A stretch of 16,504 bases of DNA from Modestobacter sp. (GTDB taxonomy: Bacteria > Actinomycetota > Actinomycetes > Mycobacteriales > Geodermatophilaceae). The position numbers and the translations under genes were made by a program. The notes beneath the pieces are model-generated. The model was not told where the DNA came from. It saw only the letters and a program-made list of their open reading frames with translations, and did not search any database. Positions 7,274 to 13,360 of this stretch are shown here, in pieces. The first letter of the stretch is position 1, and each line of letters opens with the position of its first letter. The stretch spans positions 1-16,504 of the forward strand of contig JAOPWO010000470.1 in assembly GCA_025965635.1 (NCBI GenBank). The letters are read 5' to 3'.

Positions 7274-7358
7274 TCCGCCACCACCACGGCGCACGACCGG
7301 TGCCGACTGTCGGCCCCGAGGCGCTCGTGGCGTCCCCCAACGACGAGAAGGACGCGAC

Positions 7359-8549
7359 ATGGCTCTTCGAGCACCCCGCACGACGCGCGCCCGACGGCTC
7401 GCCATCCCGGCGGCCGCGGTGGCCATCGGTCTGGTGACCGCGGGCTGCGCGCCCAGCTCCGACGACTCCGGGTCGGGAGCCGCGGCCGAGGCCGGCACCG
7501 TCGTCTCGGCCGAGACGCTCGACGAGCTGCGGGCCGAGCTCGAGGAGGCGCAGGCGGTGCCCGAGTTCGAGGCGCAGGGCCCGGCCTTCTCGGTCGCCTC
7601 CCTCGCCGGCAAGAAGATCCTCTCGATGCCGGTCAGCAGCCAGCTCAAGGGCTGCGACGACATGGCCCGCCAGGTCGTGGACATCGCCAAGAGCGTCGGC
7701 ATGACCGACAGCACCTACTTCCAGAACGACGGCGGCCCCGCGGCCTGGGTGCAGGGCATGAACCAGGCGATCAACGGCGGGTACGACGGCGTGGCCCTGG
7801 TGTGCGGCATCGACCCGGCCTCGCTCGCGCCGCAGATGGCCGCGGCCGAGGCGGCCGGCATCAAGGTGGTGGACATGCACCTGGCCGACCTCTCCGAGCC
7901 CGCCTCGGACCTGATCGCTGGGCAGACCAACGGCCAGTTCAACCGGGCCATGGCGATGGGCGTCGCGTCCGCGCTGGTCGAGGCCAACGGCAACCCGATC
8001 GACGCGCTGATGATCACCTCCAACGAGAACCCGCCGTCGATCGGCATGGAGAAGACCGTCAAGGACGAGTTCGCCCGGCTCTGCGGCGAGTGCGGTGTCG
8101 AGACGGTCAACGTGCCGATCCCCGACTACGCCACGAAGCTGTCCAGCACGGTGAGCTCGGCCCTGGTGGCCAACCCGGACATCAAGGCCGTCTTCATGGC
8201 CTACGACGCCCAGGCCACCTTCGTCGTCTCCGCGCTCAAGGCGGCCCGCACCGACGCCAAGGCCTACGCCTTCGGCGCGGACGAGCCGGTCCTGCAGATG
8301 ATGGCCGACCCGTCGACCCCGATTGGCAGCGACATGGGCCCGAGCTTCCCGTGGATGGCCTACAGCGGTGCCGACCAGCTCTTCCGGGTCATCGCCGGTG
8401 AGCCGGCGATCCCGGCGGACGAGGCGTTCGCCCCCTACCGGATGTTCACCCCGGAGAACGCACCGCAGGCCACCCCGCCGGACTACGGCTTCGGGGACTC
8501 CTACGTGCAGGGCTACCGCGACCTCTGGCTCGACGCGCCCGCGTCCTGA
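7359..8549 (+). CDS. ABC transporter substrate-binding lipoprotein, ribose (CUT2) type
   Basis: A 396-residue secreted lipoprotein that should capture the ligand outside the membrane and deliver it to the permease. The N-terminus has a twin-Arg-containing basic region, a hydrophobic segment and a lipobox VTAGC with Cys30 as the acylation site, then an SDDSGSG linker. The mature part has the periplasmic-binding-protein type I layout of RbsB-like proteins (Peripla_BP_4): a KKILSMPVSSQ first strand, NDGGPAAWVQGMNQAINGGY, IDPASLAPQMAAAEAAGIKV and a late FGADEPVLQMM segment. The ATG at 7359 follows GAAGGA (7347-7352); upstream in-frame codons are rejected because the promoter lies there. It is followed by a strong hairpin that probably raises its level over the other subunits. 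Linkage to oxidative enzymes argues for a non-sugar ligand, which is inference. Confidence 0.9.
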   Translation: MALRAPRTTRARRLAIPAAAVAIGLVTAGCAPSSDDSGSGAAAEAGTVVSAETLDELRAELEEAQAVPEFEAQGPAFSVASLAGKKILSMPVSSQLKGCDDMARQVVDIAKSVGMTDSTYFQNDGGPAAWVQGMNQAINGGYDGVALVCGIDPASLAPQMAAAEAAGIKVVDMHLADLSEPASDLIAGQTNGQFNRAMAMGVASALVEANGNPIDALMITSNENPPSIGMEKTVKDEFARLCGECGVETVNVPIPDYATKLSSTVSSALVANPDIKAVFMAYDAQATFVVSALKAARTDAKAYAFGADEPVLQMMADPSTPIGSDMGPSFPWMAYSGADQLFRVIAGEPAIPADEAFAPYRMFTPENAPQATPPDYGFGDSYVQGYRDLWLDAPAS

Positions 8550-8552
8550 CCC

Positions 8553-8595
8553 GACGGTGCGGCGGTCCCCGGGCACCGGGGACCGCCGCACCGTC
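8553..8595 (+). terminator. Perfect 20-bp stem-loop between binding-protein and ATPase genes
   Basis: 8553-8572 pairs perfectly with 8576-8595 around a GCA loop, starting 3 bases after the binding-protein stop. No T run follows and the next gene begins 48 bases later without its own visible promoter. It is probably a partial terminator or 3'-end stabiliser that gives excess binding protein over the ATPase and permease. Confidence 0.8.
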
Positions 8596-8643
8596 CCTCC
8601 CACGTCCGCCCAGCAGAGTCCAGCCAGCAGACAGGCAGCACGG

Positions 8644-10248
8644 ATGTCGAGCACCGCACTTGAACTGCACAACATCTCGAAGGTCTTCGGCGCCACCCGC
8701 GCCCTCAGCGACGTCGACATGACGGTCCAGCACGGTGAGGTCCTGGCCCTGCTGGGCGAGAACGGCTGCGGCAAGTCGACCCTGGTCAAGGTGCTCGCCG
8801 GGGTGCACGAGCCGGAACCCGGCGGCCGGCTGGTCGTCGACGGCACCGACGTCCCGCTGCCGATGCCGCTGGGCACCTCCAGTCACCTCGGACTGTGCTT
8901 CGTGCACCAGGACCTCGGGCTGGCGCGGCCGCTGACGGTCCTGGAGAACCTGCTGGGCACCCAGGAGGGCGGCCCCCGGTGGAACATCCGCTGGGGCCGC
9001 GAGGCCCGCCGGGCGCGGGAGATGCTCCGTTCCTACGGCGTCACGGTCGACCCGCTGGCGGTGGTCAACCAGCTGCCGCCGGTCGACCAGGCGCTGGTCG
9101 CGATCGCCCGGGCGGCCGAGCAGCTCAAGCAGTACCGCGAGCGCACCGGGGCGACGTCCTCGGTGCTCGTGCTCGACGAGCCGACCGTCTTCCTCCCCGA
9201 GGAGGAGGTCAGCTTCCTCTTCGACCTGATCCGCACCGTGGTCGCCGGCGGGTCCAGCGTCATCTTCATCTCCCACGACCTGCCCGCTGTCCGGGAGATC
9301 GCCGACCGGCTCACCGTGCTGCGCGACGGGCGGGTGGTCGCGCACGCCTCGATGGCCGACGTGACCGACGACCAGATCGTCGAGCTGATCGTCGGCCCGG
9401 CCGCCGCGATGAAGGCGACCTTCGGCCACGGCGAGGGTTCCACCCTGGAGCGCACCTTCGACCGCACGCCCGGCGCCGGGCTCGAGGTCACCGGCCTGGT
9501 CGGCGGGCGGCTGACCGGCCTGGACCTGTCCGTCGCTCCGGGGGAGGTGGTCGGCCTCGCCGGGCTGCTCGGGTCCGGCGCCGAGGACGTGCCCTACCTG
9601 CTGTTCGGCGCCCGGCCGGCCGACGCCGGCGAGGTGACCGTGCACGGCTCGGCGATGCCGCTCCCGGGCCAGCAGCCGGCCATCGCCGTCGACGCCGGTC
9701 TCGCGCTGATCCCGGCCGACCGGCGCCGCGACGCGATCGCCCCCGCCGTCTCGGTCGCGGAGAACATGATGCTGCTCGTCGTGCCGCGGTTCCGGCGGCG
9801 CGGCGTGCTGGACAACCGGAAGCTGCGGTCGACCGCCGACCAGCGGGCCGACGCGCTGGACGTGCGGCCGCGCCGCACCTCCGTGCCGGTCGGCACGCTC
9901 AGCGGTGGCAACGCCCAGAAGGTCGTGCTGGCCAAGTGGCTGGAGATCTCGCCCAGGGTGCTGCTGCTGCACGAGCCCACGCAGGGCGTCGACGTCGCCG
10001 CCCGCGCGGAGATCTACCGGGTCATCAAGCGGGCGACCGAGACCGGGATGTCGGTCCTGTGGGTCTCCAGCGACTTCGACGAGCTGGCCACGGTCAGCGA
10101 CCGGGTCGTCGTCGTCAGCGGCGGCATCGCCGTCTCCACCGTCTCCGGCGCCGACATCACGCCCGAGGCCATCACCACAGCCGTCTACGGCGCAGCCCGG
10201 GCCACCGGGGAGTCCACCATCACGACAGCGGAAGCGGTTCCATCATGA
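8644..10248 (+). CDS. ABC transporter ATP-binding protein, two-domain RbsA type
   Basis: A 534-residue protein with two tandem nucleotide-binding domains that powers import. The N-terminal domain has Walker A GENGCGKS (38-45), a Q-loop region around VHQDLG and Walker B LVLDEPT (Asp178-Glu179). Its ABC signature is replaced by LPPVDQ (144-149). The C-terminal domain has a Walker A-like GLAGLLGSGAED (304-315) with no Lys, as is usual in RbsA proteins, a good signature LSGGN (419-423), and Walker B LLLHEPTQGVD with His443 in place of Asp before Glu444. Hydrolysis competence therefore depends on pairing the N-terminal Walker A/B with the C-terminal signature. Ribosome-binding signal before ATG 8644 is weak (CAGG). 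The stop overlaps the permease start by ATGA. Confidence 0.93.
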   Translation: MSSTALELHNISKVFGATRALSDVDMTVQHGEVLALLGENGCGKSTLVKVLAGVHEPEPGGRLVVDGTDVPLPMPLGTSSHLGLCFVHQDLGLARPLTVLENLLGTQEGGPRWNIRWGREARRAREMLRSYGVTVDPLAVVNQLPPVDQALVAIARAAEQLKQYRERTGATSSVLVLDEPTVFLPEEEVSFLFDLIRTVVAGGSSVIFISHDLPAVREIADRLTVLRDGRVVAHASMADVTDDQIVELIVGPAAAMKATFGHGEGSTLERTFDRTPGAGLEVTGLVGGRLTGLDLSVAPGEVVGLAGLLGSGAEDVPYLLFGARPADAGEVTVHGSAMPLPGQQPAIAVDAGLALIPADRRRDAIAPAVSVAENMMLLVVPRFRRRGVLDNRKLRSTADQRADALDVRPRRTSVPVGTLSGGNAQKVVLAKWLEISPRVLLLHEPTQGVDVAARAEIYRVIKRATETGMSVLWVSSDFDELATVSDRVVVVSGGIAVSTVSGADITPEAITTAVYGAARATGESTITTAEAVPS

Positions 10249-11261
10249 GCACGACGGACGTCGCGGAGCGGGCGGGCGCCGAGGGCACCCCGGGCGGGGC
10301 CGGGGTGCCGCCGACCCCGAAGAAGAGCCGGGGGAGCTGGGCGGAGAAGGCGGCCCTGCCGCTGGCCTGGCTGGTGCTGTTCATCGTCTTCGCCGCCCTC
10401 AACCCCGAGCGGTTCCTCTCCATGGGGAACATCTCGAACATCCTCGGCTCGCAGTCGATCCTGTTCATGATCGCGCTGGCGGCGCTGCTGCCCTCGATGG
10501 TCGGCGACATCGACCTGTCCCTGGGGGGCATCGGCGGGCTCTCCGCCATCCTCGTCGCCGTCCTCAACGTGCAGCACGCGATGCCGATCGGACTGGCCTG
10601 CCTGATCGGGATCGCCGCCGGCGCGCTGTGCGGCGCGGTCAACGCGCTGTTCGTCGTCCGGTTCAAGACCGAGCCGTTCATCATGACCCTGGGCACCGGG
10701 ACGTTCTTCGCCGGCCTGGTCTTCTGGATCGCCAATTCCACGACCATCGTCGGGGTCTCCAGCACGCTGTCGGAGTGGACCTACATCCGGGTCATCGCCG
10801 GCGTCCCGATCCAGTTCTACTACTGCGTGCTGATGATGCTGGTCATCTGGTACGTGGCCACCTACACCCCGCTCGGGGTGCGGGCGCTGTTCGTCGGGCA
10901 GTCCCGGGACGTCGCCGCGCTGAGCGGGATCAAGTCCGACCGGATCCGCTGGGGCGCGTTCGTGCTGGCCGGCGTGATCGCCGCGCTGGGCGGCATCCTC
11001 TACGTCGGCACGACCGGATCGGCCGGCCCCTCCTCGGTGGGCTCGTTCCTGCTGCCCGCCTACGCCGCGATCTTCCTGGGCGCCACCGCCATCCAGCCCG
11101 GCCGGTTCAACGCACTGGGCACCGGCGTGGCCGTGCTGTTCCTGGCCACCGGCGTGGCCGGGCTGCAGCTGCTGGGAGCCCAGGACTACGCCCAGCAGCT
11201 CTTCTACGGCGGCGCCCTGGTCGCCGCGGTCACCCTGTCGCGTTACCTGCGGCGGACCTGA
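10245..11261 (+). CDS. ABC transporter permease, RbsC type
   Basis: A 338-residue integral membrane protein forming the transport channel, probably as a homodimer. After a charged, Pro- and Gly-rich cytoplasmic tail of about 40 residues there are roughly eight to ten hydrophobic segments. The family segment GDIDLSLGGIGGLSAIL corresponds to the GGIDLSVG motif of ribose-type permeases, followed by FIMTLGTGTFFAGL. Near the cytoplasmic coupling region it has the VAALSGIKSDRIRWGAFVL stretch. The ATG at 10245 overlaps the ATPase stop, so the two are translated together. The VOC gene starts two bases after its stop. Confidence 0.92.
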   Translation: MSTTDVAERAGAEGTPGGAGVPPTPKKSRGSWAEKAALPLAWLVLFIVFAALNPERFLSMGNISNILGSQSILFMIALAALLPSMVGDIDLSLGGIGGLSAILVAVLNVQHAMPIGLACLIGIAAGALCGAVNALFVVRFKTEPFIMTLGTGTFFAGLVFWIANSTTIVGVSSTLSEWTYIRVIAGVPIQFYYCVLMMLVIWYVATYTPLGVRALFVGQSRDVAALSGIKSDRIRWGAFVLAGVIAALGGILYVGTTGSAGPSSVGSFLLPAYAAIFLGATAIQPGRFNALGTGVAVLFLATGVAGLQLLGAQDYAQQLFYGGALVAAVTLSRYLRRT

Positions 11262-11263
11262 CC

Positions 11264-11803
11264 GTGGCCGACTTCGGCTTCGGCCAGCCCCGTGACGGGG
11301 TGGTCCAGATGGCCTACGTGGTGCCCGACGTCCGGGCCGCCATCGCCTCCTGGACGGCGGACCTCGGCGCGGGCCCGTTCTTCCTGCTGGAGCACTTCAC
11401 CGGCGTCGGGGCGGTGTACCGCGGCGAGCCCAGCGACGCGGCCGTGGCGATCGCGATGGGCTTCGCCGGGCACGTGCAGATCGAGCTGATCCAGCCCCTG
11501 GACGACCGGCCCTCGGTGTACCGGGAGACCGTGCAGCAGCGCGGATACGGTTTCCACCACGTCGGGCTGGCCACCGACGACCTCGCCGCCGCGGTCGCGA
11601 CCCGGGAGGCGGCCGGCGCAACGGTGGCCTTCCGCGCCGGTGTGCCGACCGGCGGGACGGTCGTCTACCTGGACGGCGGTCCGGGCCTCCCCGGGTTCGT
11701 CGAGCTGATCGAGGGCACCACCGGGATGGACGACATGTTCACCCGCTACTGGCAGGCGTCGGTCGACTGGGACGGCAACGACCCGGTCCGGCCCTTCGGC
11801 TGA
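11264..11803 (+). CDS. VOC-superfamily (glyoxalase/bleomycin-resistance fold) metalloenzyme
   Basis: A 179-residue protein with two beta-alpha-beta-beta-beta modules. The four positions that usually bind the metal are Gln15 (VVQMAYVV), Glu74 (QIELIQP), His99 (FHHVGLATDD) and Glu147 (FVELIEG). A Gln/Glu/His/Glu set is the one known from human-type glyoxalase I, and differs from the His/His/Glu of extradiol ring-cleaving dioxygenases. An isomerase, epimerase or lyase is therefore more likely than a ring-cleaving oxygenase, although the exact reaction is unknown. The GTG start at 11264 lies two bases after the permease stop, with no separate ribosome-binding site visible, implying coupling. Its position between transporter and flavin reductase suggests it acts on a pathway intermediate. 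Confidence 0.85.
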   Translation: MADFGFGQPRDGVVQMAYVVPDVRAAIASWTADLGAGPFFLLEHFTGVGAVYRGEPSDAAVAIAMGFAGHVQIELIQPLDDRPSVYRETVQQRGYGFHHVGLATDDLAAAVATREAAGATVAFRAGVPTGGTVVYLDGGPGLPGFVELIEGTTGMDDMFTRYWQASVDWDGNDPVRPFG

Positions 11804-11832
11804 GTGCCCCACCGAATCCGGAGGACGACGGG

Positions 11833-12327
11833 ATGAGTGAGTTGACCGAGCTGCAGACCAACTTCCGCGAGGTGATGGCCGGCGGGGCCACCCCGGTGTC
11901 CGTGGTGACCGCCATGGGCGACGGGCTGCCGCACGGGACGACGGTGAGCGCCTTCGCCTCGCTGTCGATGGACCCGCCGATGGTGCTGGTCTCCCTCGAC
12001 CGGCAGTCCGACCTGCTCGCGCTGGTGCGGGAGACCGGCCGGTTCGGTGTGAACGTGCTGGGCTCGGACCAGTCGGCGCTGGCCCTGGCCTTCGCCCGCA
12101 AGGGCGGGACGGGGAAGTTCAGCGGGGTGCGCTGGGAGGTCGACAACGGCCTGCCGCGGCTGCCCGGCGCCCCGGGCTGGCTGGCCTGCGACGTGGCCCA
12201 ACTGGTCGACGGAGGGGATCACGTGGTCGCCCTGGGCACCGTGGTCGCCGCGGACACGGTGCACGGCTTGCCGCTGACCTACCACGGCCGGCTGTTCGGC
12301 ACCCACTCCGCGCTCGACGGTCTCTGA
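11833..12327 (+). CDS. Flavin reductase (HsaB/HpaC type)
   Basis: A 164-residue protein of the flavin reductase-like, FMN-binding split-barrel family (PF01613). It would reduce free FMN or FAD with NAD(P)H and hand it to a separate oxygenase. Family features are an N-terminal helix with NFREVMAGGATPVSVVTA, HGTTVSAFASLSMDPPMVLVSL in the flavin-binding strand-loop, FGVNVL, and the GDHVVALGTV segment near the end, with LTYHGRLFG typical of the C-terminus. Length is normal for the two-component reductases. GGAGG (11820-11824) lies eight bases before the ATG. It is last in the transporter operon. The obvious client is the group D monooxygenase at 3073-4266, encoded in a different transcription unit. 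Confidence 0.9.
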   Translation: MSELTELQTNFREVMAGGATPVSVVTAMGDGLPHGTTVSAFASLSMDPPMVLVSLDRQSDLLALVRETGRFGVNVLGSDQSALALAFARKGGTGKFSGVRWEVDNGLPRLPGAPGWLACDVAQLVDGGDHVVALGTVVAADTVHGLPLTYHGRLFGTHSALDGL

Positions 12328-12334
12328 CCCTCCC

Positions 12335-12354
12335 GCCGGCGCGCCGCGGCCGGC
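12335..12354. terminator. Possible short bidirectional hairpin between convergent genes
   Basis: GCCGGC (12335-12340) pairs with GCCGGC (12349-12354) across an 8-base loop. It fills nearly all of the 27 bases between the flavin reductase stop and the iclR stop. GC-rich and without a T run, so weakly supported. Confidence 0.35.
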
Positions 12355-13185
12355 TCAGGCGCTGGCCGGGCCGGCCTCGGTGCGTCGGGGGAGCTCCACG
12401 TGCGGTCGGCTCTGCCACAGGGTCCACTCGGCGCTGACCTCGCCGGCGGTGCGCAGCAGCAGCGGCAGGTGCTCGTGCACCAGCCGCTCCGTGGACGTCT
12501 CCGCCGCGTGCACCGTGACGTTCATGGCGGCGCGCACGGCGCCGGTGCCGTCCCGCACCGGGACGGCGACCGAACGCACCCCCGGGGCGAGCTCTTCGTC
12601 GGCCAGGGCCCAGCCGCGCGCCCGCACCTCGCTGAGCTCGTCGCGGAGCTCGTCGATGGTCCGGTGCGTCGAGGGGGGCAGGCCGGAGCGGCTGGGTTCG
12701 GCGAGGGTCGCCGCCAGCTGGTCGGCCGTGAGCCCGGCGAGCAGCACCTTGCCCTGGGACGTCTGCACCGCCGGGAACCGGGTGCCGATGTCGACCCGCA
12801 GCGCGATCAGCTTGGGCACCGCGACCCGGGCGACGTAGACGATGTCGGCCCCGTCCAGCTGGGCCATCGAGGACGACTCCCCGGTCGAGGCGACCAGCTC
12901 CTCGAGGTGCGGCCGGGCGATGTCCCACAGCCCGAGGGCGCCCACGTAGGCCACGCCCAGGCTGAGCACCTTCGGCGTCAGCTGGAAGACGCCGCCGGTG
13001 CTGCGCACGAAGCCGAGCTCCTCGAGGGTGAGCAGCAGCCGCCGCGCCGTCGGGCGGGCCAGGGACGCCGCGGAGGCCACCTCGGTCAGCGACATCGCCC
13101 GCCGCTCGGGGCCGAAGCACGCCAGCACGTCCAGACCCCGTGCCAGGGCCTCGACGAAGTCGGGTCCCGTCCCGCGCCCTGCCAT
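12355..13185 (-). CDS. IclR-family transcriptional regulator (PcaR/PobR type)
   Basis: A 276-residue regulator. The winged helix-turn-helix occupies about residues 10-65, with SLTEVASAASLARPTARRLL as the HTH core. The effector-binding domain covers about 75-255, including DGADIVYVARV, VGTRFPA-like DIGTRFPAV, and TSQGKVLLAGL. The LARGLDVLACF start, the ARPTARRLLLTLEELGFV helix and the LWDIARPHLEELV hinge resemble regulators of protocatechuate and 4-hydroxybenzoate catabolism, which respond to aromatic acids. The ATG at 13185 follows AGGGGG on the minus strand. GGACAGATGTCC lies 38 bases upstream, so it probably regulates itself and, through the other copies, the catabolic operons around it. 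The last about 20 residues, after the effector domain, are not conserved in my memory of the family. Confidence 0.92.
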   Translation of the reverse strand: MAGRGTGPDFVEALARGLDVLACFGPERRAMSLTEVASAASLARPTARRLLLTLEELGFVRSTGGVFQLTPKVLSLGVAYVGALGLWDIARPHLEELVASTGESSSMAQLDGADIVYVARVAVPKLIALRVDIGTRFPAVQTSQGKVLLAGLTADQLAATLAEPSRSGLPPSTHRTIDELRDELSEVRARGWALADEELAPGVRSVAVPVRDGTGAVRAAMNVTVHAAETSTERLVHEHLPLLLRTAGEVSAEWTLWQSRPHVELPRRTEAGPASA

Positions 13186-13213
13186 CGACTGGTTCCCCCT
13201 CGTGCCGGCCGTC

Positions 13214-13240
13214 GTCCTGCCGGGACAGATGTCCTGCCGG
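13214..13240. promoter_or_regulatory. Operator site 5 in the iclR-icmF intergenic region
   Basis: GGACAGATGTCC (13223-13234) is an exact copy of the locus motif. It is overlapped by a 10-base direct repeat, GTCCTGCCGG, at 13214-13223 and 13231-13240. The site is 38 bases upstream of the iclR ATG, consistent with autoregulation, and about 90 bases upstream of the predicted icmF -35. Confidence 0.65.
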
Positions 13241-13325
13241 TGAGGGTCTCACGTTCCGCGTCCCGGGCCCGCCATCCGGCGCGTCCCGCTGCACCCGGCG
13301 GAGCACGGGTGGCCCGCCGAATACG

Positions 13326-13354
13326 TGGACGTCCAAGCACCCCGGCCGTAGAGT
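13326..13354 (+). promoter_or_regulatory. Predicted leaderless promoter of icmF
   Basis: TGGACG (13326-13331) and TAGAGT (13349-13354) are separated by 17 bases. The -10 ends six bases before the ATG at 13361, so transcription should start at or next to the start codon. This fits the absence of a Shine-Dalgarno sequence before icmF. The -35 overlaps the 10-bp palindrome TGGACGTCCA (13326-13335), which contains fused GGAC and GTCC half-sites. Confidence 0.55.
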
Positions 13355-13360
13355 CCGACC

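Larger units (their letters stand above)
7044..7358. promoter_or_regulatory. Divergent control region between the hydrolase operon and the ABC operon
   Basis: These 315 bases hold no convincing gene. They contain two oppositely directed promoters, each with a TTGACAC -35, and one GGACA-type operator for each direction. An additional TGTCAA at 7265-7270 makes an inverted repeat with the ABC -35 (TTGACA-N14-TGTCAA, 7245-7270). The two operators are about 150 bases apart, so looping between them is possible. Confidence 0.6.

Noticed and set aside
11264..11803. The VOC protein as an extradiol ring-cleaving dioxygenase
   Set aside because: It is short for a two-domain extradiol enzyme and has Gln15 and a Gln/Glu/His/Glu ligand set instead of the two-His-one-Glu triad.
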